Part shown: positions 1 through 11,347 of the stretch, one piece after another
Position numbering within the stretch: the first letter of the stretch is position 1
Layout: each line of letters begins with the position of its first letter
Assembly: GCA_028386065.3 (NCBI GenBank)
Contig: JAKUCV010003526.1
Location: 122,221-186,220, forward strand
Source of the DNA: Turnera subulata
Taxonomy: Eukaryota > Streptophyta > Magnoliopsida > Malpighiales > Passifloraceae
Length of the DNA stretch: 64,000 nt
Reading direction: 5' to 3'
Notes under the pieces: model-generated
Seen by the model: only the letters and a program-made list of their open reading frames with translations
Database searches by the model: none
What the model was told of the DNA's origin: nothing
Made by a program: the position numbers and the translations under genes

Positions 1-3000
1 TGGGATAAGCTGGAGACATTGTATGCTTCAAAGACAGGCAACAACAAGCTATTCTTGTTGAAGCAGTTGATGAATTTGAGATACAAGGAAGGTTGCTCTA
101 TCTTAGATCATGTGAATGATTTTCAAGGTATCCTTGATCAGTTAACTGGAATGGGAGTTAAGTTTGACGAAGAGATACAGGGACTTTGGTTGTTGAACAC
201 TTTGCCAGATTCTTGGGAGACTCTTCGTATTTCTTTAGCCAATTCTGCTCCTAGTGGTGTTGTGACAATGGAGTATGTTAAAAGTGGTGTTTTGAATGAA
301 GAGTCGAGAAGAAGATCTCAGGGTTCATCTTCATCATCACAATCTAATATTCTTATTGTTCAAGAGAGGGGCAGAGAAAAGTTTAAAGGTGGTCACAGAG
401 GTTCGAGCAAAAGCAGAAGCAAATCAAGAAATAAGAACAAGACCTTTGAATGCGAATTTTGTGGTCGCGTAGGGCACACCCAGAAATATTGTTACAAGCT
501 GAAAAAGGAGATGAAGAAGAAAGGAAAGGAAGATAAAGACAATGGGGATGGAAATTCTGTTGCTGTAGCTTCTGATCTTCTCATCACTCTTGATGAGAAA
601 ATCATCAATTTTGCATGTAATGAGACTAGCTGGGTGGTGGATTCTGGTGCTGCATTTCATGTCACTCCAAGGAAGGAGTTCTTTGCATCTTATACACCTG
701 GTGATTTTGGTGTATTGAAGATGGGTAATGGCAATCAGACAAGAGTGGTTGGCATTGGAACAGTTTATCTGCAGTCCAGTAATGGTACAAGGTTTGTTCT
801 TAATAATGTCAAACATGCACCTGATGTTTGTTTGAATTTGATTTCTGCAGGAAGACTTGATGATGATGGCTACTGCAATTTCTTTGGTGATGGACAGTGG
901 AAGCTCACCAAAGGTTCTTTAGTTGTGGCTAGAGGTAAAAAGTCTTCTAATTTATACCTAATGCAAGGTTCCATTGCTCATGGTTCTGTGAACTTGGTTG
1001 AAAGTGATAGCACTTCAGAGTTATGGCATAAAAGACTCAGTCATATGAGTGAAAAGGGGATGAATTGTTTGGCCAAGAAGAATTTGCTTTCTGGAGTAAA
1101 AGCAGTGAGACTGAACAAGTGTGTTCATTGCTTGGCTGGGAAGCAGAAAAGAGTTTCTTTCAAAAGTCATCCTCCTTCCAGAAAGCCAGATTTGCTGGAG
1201 TTGATACATTCTGATGTGTGTGGTCCTTTGAAGGTCAAGTCACATGGTGGTGCACTTTATTTTGTGACTTTTATTGATGACCATTCAAGGAAGCTCTGGG
1301 TTTATACCTTGAAGACCAAAGATCAGGTATTTGATAAATTCAGAGAATTTCAGGCCTTGGTTGAAAGACAAACAAGCAAGAAGATCAAATGCATTCGTAC
1401 TGACAATGGTGGTGAGTACTGCGGTCCATTTGATAGTTATTGCAGAGAGCAAGGTATTAGACATCAGAAAACTCCTCCAAAGACTCCTCAGTTGAATGGT
1501 CTAGCTGAAAGGATGAACAGGACATTGATTGAGAGAGTCAGATGTTTGCTTGCAGAGGCAAAATTGCCAAGATCCTTTTGGGCTGAAGCACTCAACACAG
1601 TGACATATGTTGTCAATTTATCTCCTGCTGTCGCATTGGATGGTGATGTACCTGACAGAGTATGGTTAGGTAAGGATATTTCTTATGATCATTTGAAAGT
1701 TTTTGGATGCAAAGCCTTTGTGCATGTTCCTAAGGATGAAAGGTCGAAACTGGATGTCAAGACTAGACAGTGTATCTTCATCGGATATGGTCAGGATGAA
1801 TTTGGCTACCGGTTGTATGATCCGGTTGAAAAGAAGCTAGTTAGAAGCCGCGATGTGGTATTCTTTGAAGACCAGACCATTGAAGATATTGGAAAAGCAG
1901 AAAATTTAGTTTCTGAAAACCAAAAGAGTTTGGTTGATCTTGAGCTAGTTCCTTCGACTGAGACACCAGATGTAGCAGAACATGATTTTCAACATGGTGA
2001 TATCCAGGATAACTTTCAATTTGACGATCAAGTTCCGGATGATCAGCAGGGTGCACATGTATTTGACGATCCAGTGGATGATCAACATGGTGCACATTTG
2101 TTTGACGATATATTGGATGATGTTGTCGATGAGCAGCAGCCAGTACAGACAGATGCAACAGTTGAGGAAGTTGCAGAAACTTCTCGCAGGACATCTAGTA
2201 GAGTGAAAAAGCCTTCTTCACGGTATCCACCAAGTCAGTATGTGCTCGTGACTGATGGGGGAGAACCTGAATGTTTCAAAGAAGCCATAGAGAGTGAACA
2301 GAAGAAGGAATGGCTTGAAGCTATGAAGGATGAGATGAAATCCTTACATGACAATCATACCTTTGATTTGGTTAAGTTACCTACAAATAAAAGAGCTTTG
2401 AAGAATCGGTGGGTTTTTAGAGTAAAGCACGAAAGTGGTGTTACTACTCCACGATATAAAGCCAGGTTAGTTGTGAAGGGCTTTAGCCAGAAGAAAGGTA
2501 TAGACTTTGAAGAAATTTTCTCTCAAGTTGTAAAGATGTCCTCTATCAGAGATGTTTTGGGATTGGCAGCATGTCTTGATCTTGAGGTTGAACAGATGGA
2601 TGTAAAGACAGCTTTTCTTCATGGTGATTTGGAAGAAGAATTATACATGGAGCAGCCAGAAGGATTCAAAGTCAAAGATAAAGAGAATTTTGTTTGCAGG
2701 TTGAGGAAGAGTTTATATGGCTTGAAGCAAGCTCCTAGGCAATGGTACAAAAAATTTGATTCTGTTATGAAAGAGCAAGATTTCAAGAAGACCTCTTCTG
2801 ATCATTGTGTTTTTGTGCAAAAATTCTCTGATGATGACTTTGTTATTTTGTTGCTCTATGTTGATGATATGCTTATTGTTGGTAAGAATGCTTCTCGAAT
2901 TGACAAGTTGAAACAAGAGTTAAACAAAGTCTTTTGCCATGAAAGACTTAGAACCAGCAAAGCAGATTCTTGGGATAAGGATTATTCGTGATAGAGCAGC

Positions 3001-3358
3001 AAGGAAGTTATGGCTATCACAACAAAGCTACATTGAAAAGGTGGTCCAAAGATTCAAAATGGATAAAGCAAAAGTGGTAGGTACACCCCTTGCTGTGCAT
3101 CTTAACTTGAGTAAGAAGCAGTGTCCGTATAGTGAGCAAGAGAAGGACGATATGTCATGGATTCCTTATTCATCTGCAGTAGGCAGTTTGATGTATGCAA
3201 TGGTTTGCACAAGACCTGATATTGCTCATGCAGTTGGTACAGTTAGTAGATTTCTTTCTAATCCAGGGAGAGAGCATTGGAATGCTGTGAAGTGGATTAT
3301 GCGGTATCTTTGTGGTACTTCTAATCTTAGTCTTTGTTTTGGAACAGGGAAGCCTACT
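1..3358 (+). pseudogene. copia gag-pol polyprotein, first copy, frameshifted
   Basis: The main frame 19-2991 is open to the window edge, so the true start lies upstream. In order it shows a gag region, a CCHC zinc knuckle (residues 145-158, CEFCGRVGHTQKYC), an aspartic protease DSGAA motif (D about 208), integrase HHCC zinc finger and the DDE core with the RTDNGGEY motif, then RT with YVDD near residue 948. One extra base near 2925, compared with the second copy, shifts the frame. RT C-terminus and part of RNase H continue in another frame at 2939-3358, where the sequence stops at the duplication junction. Substitutions such as SQVV for SPVV in RT mark it as decayed. It would have made the capsid, enzymes and integrase of the element. 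Now non-functional. Confidence 0.93.
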
Positions 3359-5451
3359 AGACTTTTATTGATGACCATTCAAGGAAGCTCTGGGTTTATA
3401 CCTTGAAGACCAAAGATCAGGTATTTGATAAATTCAGAGAATTTCAGGCCTTGGTTGAAAGACAAACAAGCAAGAAGATCAAATGCATTCGTACTGACAA
3501 TGGTGGTGAGTACTGCGGTCCATTTGATAGTTATTGCAGAGAGCAAGGTATTAGACATAAGAAAACTCCTCCAAAGACTCCTCAGTTGAATGGTCTAGCT
3601 GAAAGGATGAACAGGACATTGATTGAGAGAGTCAGATGTTTGCTTGCAGAGGCAAAATTGCCAAGATCCTTTTGGGCTGAAGCACTCAACACAGTGACAT
3701 ATGTTGTCAATTTATCTCCTGTTGTCGCATTGGATGGTGATGTACCTGACAGAGTATGGTTAGGTAAGGATATTTCTTATGATCATTTGAAAGTTTTTGG
3801 ATGCAAAGCCTTTGTGCATGTTCCTAAGGATGAAAGGTCGAAACTGGATGTCAAGACTAGACAGTGTATCCTCATCGGATATGGTCAGGATGAATTTGGC
3901 TACCGGTTGTATGATCCGGTTGAAAAGAAGCTAGTTAGAAGCCGCGATGTGGTATTCTTTGAAGACCAGACCATTGAAGATATTGGAAAAGCAGAAAATT
4001 TAGTTTCTGAAAACCAAAAGAGTTTGGTTGATCTTAAGCTAGCTCCTTCGACTGAGACACCAGATGTAGCAGAACATGATTTTCAACATGGTGATATCCA
4101 GGATAACTTTCAATTTGACGATCAAGTTCCGGATGATCAACAGGGTGCACATGTATTTGACGATCCAGTGGATGATCAACATGGTGCACATTTGTTTGAC
4201 GATATATTGGATGATGTTGTCGATGAGCAGCAACCAGTACAGACAGATGCAACAGTTGAGGAAGTTGCAGAAACTTCTCGCAGGACATCTAGTAGAGTGA
4301 AAAAGCCTTCTTCACGGTATGGACCAAGTCAGTATGTGCTCGTGACTGATGAGGGAGAACCTGAATGTTTCAAAGAAGCCATGGAGAGTGAACAGAAGAA
4401 GGAATGGCTTGAAGCTATGAAGGATGAGATGAAATCCTTACATGACAATCATACCTTTGATTTGGTTAAGTTACCTACAAATAAAAGAGCTTTGAAGAAT
4501 CGGTGGGTTTTTAGAGTAAAGCACGAAAGTGGTGTTACTACTCCACGATATAAAGCCAGGTTAGTTGTGAAGGGCTTTAGCCAGAAGAAAGGTATAGACT
4601 TTGAAGAAATTTTCTCTCCAGTTGTAAAGATGTCCTCTATCAGAGTTGTTTTGGGATTGGCAGCATGTCTTGATCTTGAGGTTGAACAGATGGATGTAAA
4701 GACAGCTTTTCTTCATGGTGATTTGGAAGAAGAATTATACATGGAGCAGCCAGAAGGATTCAAAGTCAAAGGTAAAGAGAATTTTGTTTGCAGGTTGAGG
4801 AAGAGTTTATATGGCTTGAAGCAAGCTCCTAGGCAATGGTACAGAAAATTTGATTCTGTTATGAAAGAGCAAGGTTTCAAGAAGACCTCTTCTGATCATT
4901 GTGTTTTTGTGCAAAAATTCTCTGATGATGACTTTGTTATTTTGTTGCTCTATGTTGATGATATGCTTATTGTTGGTAAGAATGCTTCTCGAATTGACAA
5001 GTTGAAACAAGAGTTAAGCAAGTCTTTTGCCATGAAAGACTTAGGACCAGCAAAGCAGATTCTTGGGATAAGGATTATTCGTGATAGAGCAGCAAGGAAG
5101 TTATGGCTATCACAACAAAGCTACATTGAAAAGGTGGTCCAAAGATTCAAAATGGATAAAGCAAAAGTGGTAGGTACACCCCTTGCTGTGCATCTTAAGT
5201 TGAGTAAGAAGCAGTGTCCGTCTAGTGAGCAAGAGAAGGACGATATGTCACGGATTCCTTATTCATCTGCAGTAGGCAGTTTGATGTATGCAATGGTTTG
5301 CACAAGACCTGATATTGCTCATGCAGTTGGTACAGTTAGTAGATTTCTTTCTAATCCAGGGAGAGAGCATTGGAATGCTGTGAAGTGGATTATGCGGTAT
5401 CTTTGTGGTACTTCTAATCTTAGTCTTTGTTTTGGAACAGGGAAGCCTACT
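1266..5451 (+). repeat. tandem duplication of about 2.09 kb inside the copia element
   Basis: Bases 1266-3358 recur at 3360-5451 with offset 2094, dropping to 2093 after the extra base near 2925. The junction joins the RNase H sequence agcctact (ends 3358) to integrase sequence gacttttattg (from 3360). The two copies differ at scattered positions only. Confidence 0.95.
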
Positions 5452-5922
5452 TTAATGGGTTACACTGATTCTGATATGGCTGGAGATTTAGATACTAGAA
5501 AATCTACTTCAGGTTATCTGATTACCTTTGCAGGGGGAGCAGTTGCTTGGCAATCTAGATTGCAGAAGTGTATTGCTTTGTCTACTACTGAAGCAGAATT
5601 TATAGCATCCGTTGAAGCAAGTAAAGAGATGCTGTGGATGAAGAGGTTTGTGCAAGAGCTTGGTTTTACACAACAGAGGTATGTGTTGCATTATGACAGT
5701 CAGAGTGCCATTCATCTTAGTAAGAACTCTACTTTTCATGGAAGGTCTAAACATATTGATGTTAGATGTCATTGGATTAGAGATGTTTTGGATTCTAAGC
5801 TACTTGAGCTTGAGAAGATACATACAGATGATAATGGTGCTGACATGATGACAAAAGCTCTGCCGAAGAAGAAGTTTGAAGATTGTTGTTCAGTCGCCGG
5901 CATGGCGATTTCCTCCACCTAG
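3360..5922 (+). pseudogene. copia pol, second copy (integrase core to RNase H), open but headless
   Basis: An uninterrupted frame covers the integrase catalytic core, the variable linker, reverse transcriptase (RT palm, KARLVVKGF, QMDVKTAFLHG, YVDD near 4951-4962) and a complete RNase H (DSDMAGD, STTEAEF, DSQSA, LPKKKF near the end). It repeats 1266-3358 with few changes and lacks the frameshift of the first copy. There is no ATG at its start: at the junction the frame is preceded directly by TAG (3358-3360). It therefore cannot be translated as part of a full polyprotein, although its own codons are intact. The stop at 5920-5922 is followed by the polypurine tract and LTR. Confidence 0.93.
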
Positions 5923-5927
5923 TCGGG

Positions 5928-5939
5928 AAGGGGGAGAAT
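5928..5939 (+). other. polypurine tract of the copia element
   Basis: The purine run ggaagggggagaa lies directly before the LTR start TGTTGGG. This is where plus-strand DNA synthesis is primed. Confidence 0.8.
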
Positions 5940-6646
5940 TGTTGGGTTTTTGGGTTTCCCTCCTATGTGGAAAATAGCCCAATATGGATTGGCCCATCTT
6001 TAGAACCCACTATACTTGGTATATATATTATACTAAGTCTGAAAATAGGTTTAGGTTTTCAGAAAACACTATAGATAAGAAGTTTTTTCGTTATCAGAGA
6101 AAGTTCAGGTTTTGCGGCAACTTTTTTCTATTCTGTCCAGCTTTGTTCAAAGCCACGTTCCCGTTTCGTTAACCGTTGGATCAAGCTGAAATTTTGTCAG
6201 GAGATTCCAGACACGTTCATCTACAATCTGAACGGTGGAGATCGAATTTGGAGTTGTGGAGTTGTTACTTTGGGAGGTCGAAATTCAGCTGCAGCTTTTG
6301 GTGAATTTCTCTATAACTCTTCTTATTCTTTGTTGTAGTGTTGTTATCTACACTCTCTTATTTGGTGGTGCTGTTAGTACCTTTTGGAGGGAGGTTTTTG
6401 TAAGATACTTTTAATATAGTGGAGTTGATTTGATGGACCTTGGGTCCCGTGGTTTTTACTCTTCGATTTGAAGGGGTTTTCCACGTAAAAATTTGGTGTC
6501 TCTTGTGGTTTTTGATTGGTTTGCTTGTTGATATTATTTTGCTGCAATTTGCTTGCTTCCTTGGTATTCAGTTGATAGGGAAGTTTGTTGGATAATTTGA
6601 TATCTATTTCGCTGCGTATACTGTTATCCGGGTTCACTTCCCAACA
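5940..6646 (+). repeat. 3' LTR of the copia element
   Basis: About 707 bp beginning TGTTGGG and ending CCCAACA, inverted termini with the TG..CA ends of an LTR, right after the polypurine tract. No second LTR is in the window for comparison. The sequence after it (tcagtatgag) matches bases 12 onward of the TRIM LTR, which supports the right boundary. Confidence 0.85.
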
Positions 6647-7338
6647 TCAGTATGAGTAATTGTCCCACATCTAGAAAGAGACCAAGTGAGTAAAATATAA
6701 GTGGAATAGACCCATGTACCCAATGCCTTAAGGTTTTGGGTTATTTTGTGGTGTCCAAACCCACGAGTGTGGATCTCACTTGGGTCTCGTTTGTTTTCTC
6801 CCCAATTTGCGGGCTACTCCCGGCGCTTTACTTGCTAACAAGTGGTAGCGGAGCCGAAGGTTCAGCTGTGATCGATATTGATACGCGACATGGATTGCCC
6901 CGTGATTGCTGCCCCCACGTGGAGCGAGCTCGAGACTCCAGATTTAGGCCCAAGCGTGGAGTTGTAAGGCGTGACTCTTGAAAACCTAAGAGATTGGCAG
7001 GCGCGTGCTCCTTTGAACGCGGGCTTGGTGTTGTGGAGCGGGCTCTTGAGGATGTCGCAGAAGATGCTTCCGTTGTAGGGGGAGTATGCCTAAGCCCGAT
7101 GTGGAAGAAACTCACACTTGAGGGGGAGATTGTTGGGTGTTCAAGTATGAGTAATTGTCCCACATCAGATAGAAAGAGACCAAGTGAGTAAAATATAAGT
7201 GGAATAGACCCATGTACCCAATGCCTTAAGGTTTTGGGTTATTTTGTGGTGTCCAAACCCACGAGTGTGGATCTCACTTGGGTCTCGTTTGTTTTCTCCC
7301 CGATTTGCGGGCTACTCCCGGCGCTTTACTTGCTAACA
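6647..7338 (+). mobile_element. TRIM (miniature LTR retrotransposon), 5' LTR truncated by the copia insertion
   Basis: A direct repeat of about 190-208 bp flanks a 290-bp internal stretch with no coding sequence. The right LTR is 7131-7338 (TGTTGGGTGTTC to TTGCTAACA). The left LTR, 6647-6840, lacks its first dozen bases because the copia element sits there. A primer-binding-site-like sequence TGGTAGCGGAGC lies at 6843-6854 just after the left LTR. A polypurine tract, gagggggagat, precedes the right LTR. TRIMs move using enzymes of other elements. Confidence 0.85.
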
Positions 7339-7473
7339 CCAGGCGCAAAGCTTGGGTTCGAGCCTTAATTGCCTACACTCTCTGGTTATTATAACCCTTT
7401 AGTTGATTAGTTTGTTGTTATGACTTGGTATGTTTGGTCAAAAACTTGGGTGAGTTGTGATTCCTCACTGCTA
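7339..7473 (+). mobile_element. probable tRNA-derived SINE, left part
   Basis: The stretch starts with gcttgggttcgagcc, which fits a pol III B box (GGTTCGANNCC). It resumes after the LINE insertion at 9742 and ends in a run of A at about 9770-9785. The head with box A would lie left of the TRIM and copia elements, outside the window. Inference from B box, A tail and length. Confidence 0.45.
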
Positions 7474-7803
7474 GATGTGACCAATATGTCTCTCTCTCTA
7501 CCCTATCCTTTCTTTGCCTTCTCTCTACTTTCCACCACAATTTCAAATTTTGCACAGTGCCACAGATCTAATCCGACCAACAAGATCTAAACCAATCGGC
7601 CGGATCTAAACCCTCTACTCAATCTTCCATTTCAATTATTCTTCCCTCCAGTTTACTACAACCCATATCTCCCCCAATCTTACAACTGCTCTTAGTTAAA
7701 CTCACCGGTTTTGTGCACGGTGAGAGTGCCTCTCTTTGCGTTGTGATCAAGGATCCTACCTTTCTGTTCCAGTTTTATCTGGATTTGACCTCTTTGCTTC
7801 ACG

Positions 7804-9114
7804 ATGGAACGTTTTGATGACGATCTAAATAAGGAACACTTCCGGGTGGATCTTAGCAAGTTCAAGTCCAATAACCCGGAGGACGATGTGGAGGAACAAC
7901 TCGGAGACGTAATCAGCCGCACATATCTCGTGGGCAAGGTGCACTCCGAACGTTTCTTCAACGCAGGAATCTTTAAGTCAAGCCTCAATCAGGTATGGAA
8001 CCTCAAGGGTGCCTTTAGGGTAGCCGACAAGAAGAATAACATCTTTTGGTAGGATTTGAGTATGAGGAAGACTGCGAGAAAGTATATAAGGGTTGTCCAT
8101 GGTTGATAGCTAATGCACACACAAAATTTAGGAGATGGCTTCCACACATGTCTATCAACCAAGTTCCTCTGAGACTATCATATTTCTAGATTCAACTACA
8201 TGAGTTACCCTTAGATTTTTTAGAGGGTCGCAAAATCAGAGAAATTTGCAAGGTTTTTGCATCAGCAGTTGAGTTTGATACCAAAATCGAGAGTAGACTT
8301 GGGTGGAATGGTTATATTCGGGCAAGGGTTGAGTTCTTCCCCGAGAAACCTCTTGTCCCAAGAATTCATGTCAAAGATAGTATGGGCATTGAGCACTGGG
8401 TAAAGGTGAGGTACGAGCGTTTAGGAGAATTTTGCTACCGGTGCGGCCGCGTCACACACGCTACACGAAGGTGCTCCAAGCCAAGGCGAGCCTTTGAAGG
8501 ACAGGAGCTGGAATCCATTTACAGTTTTGGTCCATGGCTCAGGGCTAAGGAAGCTGGCCACAGACCACTTATGTTCAAAAAACCGATATAGAATGAGAGA
8601 AGAACTGGCAATTTAGCTCAAGAGGATGCCAATGTTCCTCCGGATGCAGCGGATAGTGACCAAATGGCAAGCCCGAGGGCCGGTACTACACAGGGGCTTG
8701 AGGCGATTCATACCCCCCCAAATGTCCAGGACGTAGGTAAGTCACCAGTAGGGAACCAAACCCCACTGAATGCATCTAATCTCTCCAGAACGAGCAAGAA
8801 ACGGAAAATGGGATCTGTCTTGGGCACACTAGAAGGGGACAATCTAATTCGCACCATTCACATGGGGTGGGTTAACACTGCTGCGGAGGTTGCGGCAGAA
8901 ATTGATCCCAATTCACCTGTATCAAAGACTGCCAAGAAGCAGAGCTGGAAAAGAATGGCACGGGCTGCTCAATTGGTTTACCAACCAATTGCCGTAGAAG
9001 CCCTGCGAAGACCAGAGTTGGCTAAATGGAGCAAGGAAGTGCTGAAAACGAACTTAAGCACTTTGCCGGACGGTGGGGACATTCAGACCTCCACCTCAAA
9101 CGAACCTGAAAAAT
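7804..9114 (+). pseudogene. LINE ORF1 nucleic-acid-binding protein, interrupted
   Basis: ORF1 of plant L1-type LINEs encodes an RNA-binding chaperone with a DUF4283-like N-terminal domain and a CCHC knuckle. Here the start is ATG 7804 (MERFDDDLNKEHF). The frame stops at 8050, and related sequence resumes, with HMSINQVPL near 8150 and the knuckle CYRCGRVTHATRRC at about 8433-8474 in the frame 8382-8591. A low-complexity C-terminal part continues at 8664-9114. LINE-G (52.2-54.0 kb) encodes the same order of motifs, so both belong to one family. At least two stops break the frame, so it is not functional. Confidence 0.8.
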
Positions 9115-9131
9115 GAGAACACGGGTCGGTA

Positions 9132-9560
9132 ATGGGGGGATCCTGCTTCCTCATCCACCCATTACCTTTTTGTCACCTCCTGGTGAGTTTTGATGATCAT
9201 AATCAGAGACCCTGCTCGGGGTACCGACAGTCCCACTCAGGTAACCCCCTCACTTATCCTTTCGGTGATGAATATGGAGTTAACGCCTCTGGTGGCGATT
9301 GGAAGGGGCTGGTTTTGTTCTGGATGACGAGACATGCCTTGAAGCGGTCTCACAGGTGTCTTCTCATTGATTACTCCATCGCCATTAGCTTCGCATCTTC
9401 AAAAATGTCTATTGCCAAAGACATTGAAGAGTACAAACCCTCTCGGAAGGATTGCCTGATCCTAACTAGGGAAATGCCATCCAGTTTGAATACACAAACG
9501 AGGACGCCATCTATGCGTGAGCTACCAGCAGATGTAGAGCAAATCAATGCTGTTACTTAG
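9132..9560 (+). pseudogene. possible ORF2 remnant of the same LINE
   Basis: A 142-codon frame follows ORF1 by a few bases, where ORF2 should begin. It contains a stretch around DWKGLVLFW resembling the SGGLALFW-like region of LINE endonucleases, and ends ELPADVEQ before the 3' UTR, similar in character to plant LINE ORF2 C-termini. No reverse transcriptase is present. Reading it as the two ends of ORF2 joined by an internal deletion is inference; it could be unrelated open sequence. Confidence 0.35.
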
Positions 9561-9741
9561 TTAAATTTATGTTTTATGGTTGTTTTTCTACATGTATTTG
9601 GTCTTTCTAAGGCTTATTGGGTTCATGCTGGCTTGTATTTCTTTACTACTAGGGTCTACGACCATCTTCTATATTTACGTTATCCATGATCTATAATATA
9701 TGATGCTTGCTGACAAAAAAAAAAAAGATTCCTCACTGCTA

Positions 9742-9785
9742 TGAATGAAAGCTATTATGTTTTCCTGGCAAAAAAAAAAAAAAAA
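9742..9785 (+). mobile_element. right end of the split SINE with its A tail
   Basis: After the second LINE target duplication come 28 bases and then a run of A ending near 9785. This fits the 3' end of the SINE whose left part is 7339-7473. Confidence 0.4.
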
Positions 9786-10001
9786 GCATTTTGCAATCCT
9801 TACCATGCCAGGACTTAATACTGTCATCACATACAATTACATCACACAAGGAGTAGGGAAGCCTGGTTGTTTTGATCTAATCCATGATAAAGATCTTTAC
9901 AAGATGAGATAAAAAAAAAAGTCTCGCCCACTCCGCATCCTTTCCTTTAAAAATACCTTGTTTTTTTGCAATTTAAATACTCCACATAACAGCATAACAA
10001 T
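9786..10001. other. unassigned AT-rich sequence
   Basis: No coding potential or repeat ends are visible. The last 8 bases (ATAACAAT, 9994-10001) are the left target duplication of the following MITE. Confidence 0.5.
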
Positions 10002-10782
10002 TAGGGGTGGCAAAATGGGTGTCCATGGGTACCCATGGGTTGGGTCATAATGGGTCATACCCATTTATACTCATTTATCCATTTATGACCCATTAAAAAA
10101 TTTAAATGGATACCCAAACCCATTTAGACCAATTTAATGTGGGTTACCCATTTATCCATTTAGACCCATTTAATTTGGATATATCTATTTACTCATATAA
10201 TATTAATACTTAATATATATTTTTAAAATTTGTATTTCAAATTTTTTAACTTTATGAATATTAATCCGACCGAGTCCATATTAACCCGGCATAGCCAATA
10301 CGAGCCTAACTAGGCGCAAACGAGATGTACTTGGTCGGGTTTAAATTGGCCTATATGAGCCCAACTAGGTCTGCATGGTTTGGGCTATGTTGGCCCAACT
10401 AGGCCCGACACTGGGCCCATATAGGCCCACATCTGGCCCAACTAGGCCCACATGGATTGGGCCGGGACGGGCCCAAATAGGCCAATCCGAGCAAAATCGA
10501 GCCCATATTGGCTGGGCCGGGATGGGCCCAATAGGCCCAAGAAGGCCCAAAATGGGTTGGGCCCATCTTGGCCAATGTGGATAATTAAATTAGATTACTA
10601 ATATATGGGTTCATGGATATCTATTACCCAACTCATATAAACCCACTATTTTATGGGTTAAATGGATAAAATACCCAATTAGACCCATATAAAATTATAC
10701 TGACCCATTTATACCCATTATCCATTTATCCATGGGTTAAATGGGTAACCCATTGGGTACCCAACCCATTTTGCCACCTCTA
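10002..10782. mobile_element. hAT-like MITE, 781 bp
   Basis: Terminal inverted repeats TAGGGGTGGCAAAATGGGT (left) and the reverse complement of ACCCATTTTGCCACCTCTA (right) differ at one base. The 8-bp direct duplication ATAACAAT lies at 9994-10001 and 10783-10790. The TAG-type ends and 8-bp duplication are those of hAT transposons. No transposase is present. The core at about 10290-10570 is a degenerate repeat of short GGCCCA-containing units. Confidence 0.9.
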
Positions 10783-10790
10783 ATAACAAT

Positions 10791-11019
10791 CCAAACTACT
10801 GCTCAAACATATCGAAGCCGGCATGCACCACAAGACTCCCCACCTCTTACATATTGCAACCCATGAAACCCATGAAAAACGGCAATGTAAAAAGAAATGC
10901 TCTCTACTCTCTAACTCCTCTTTACGGTAAAATACAAAAAGCATTCTCACCGGTAATAATATTGCGTCTGAGCAGGTTCCACCTGGTAGCAAAGAAAGTA
11001 GGTACCATAGATCTTGCAA
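10791..11019 (-). pseudogene. LINE ORF2 C-terminal fragment (zf-RVT-like)
   Basis: The minus frame contains ESREHFFLHCRFSWVSW followed by a WG..WCMP stretch. This resembles the Cys/His region near the C-terminus of plant LINE ORF2 (E..EH.F..C), also seen at 11.5-11.9 kb. It is short, without RT, and overlaps the MITE end, so it is a relic at most. Confidence 0.4.
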
Positions 11020-11347
11020 TAGGCAAGATATACCAAGTTGATAATGTGAGGTTTAACCGAGAAAAGATGATAAAGTGAAACTCAACTGCACTTTTTCTTT
11101 TAGAAGTAAACTCAACAACACTTGGAAGAAATTATTATTTTTTTTCCTTTCATAGGATTAAACTAGTTGATTAATGCATAATGTTACTCGAAATACCATA
11201 AGTTATCTTTTTTTTTTTATGAAAATGATGTATAGATATTAAAAAGTTGTTATCGAAGAGATAACAAGCAAAAGGTACAAAGGTTACAGAGACAAGAAAA
11301 TAATGGAAAAACTACTGGTATCAACCCAGAGTCCAGTCTAAGCAATT

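Larger units (their letters stand above)
1..6646 (+). mobile_element. Ty1/copia LTR retrotransposon, 5' end outside window
   Basis: The internal region runs from inside gag at the window edge to a polypurine tract at about 5928-5939 and a 3' LTR at 5940-6646. The domain order gag, protease, integrase, reverse transcriptase, RNase H is the Ty1/copia order; gypsy elements carry integrase last. The internal region holds a partial head-to-tail duplication, so integrase core, RT and part of RNase H occur twice. The 5' LTR is not in the window. The right flank is the 5' LTR of a TRIM, so this element inserted into the TRIM. Confidence 0.95.
7474..9726 (+). mobile_element. LINE retaining ORF1 but with most of ORF2 deleted
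   Basis: The element is bounded by a perfect 15-bp target-site duplication, GATTCCTCACTGCTA, at 7459-7473 and 9727-9741, and ends in a poly(A) run at about 9714-9726. It has a 5' untranslated leader, a recognisable ORF1, a short stretch that may combine the two ends of ORF2, and a 3' UTR, but no RT. Because both duplications are perfect, the loss of RT probably happened before or during this insertion. Confidence 0.88.

Noticed and set aside
10365..10584. Frames rich in G-P-I repeats
   Set aside because: Translation of the GGCCCA-repeat core of a MITE on both strands.
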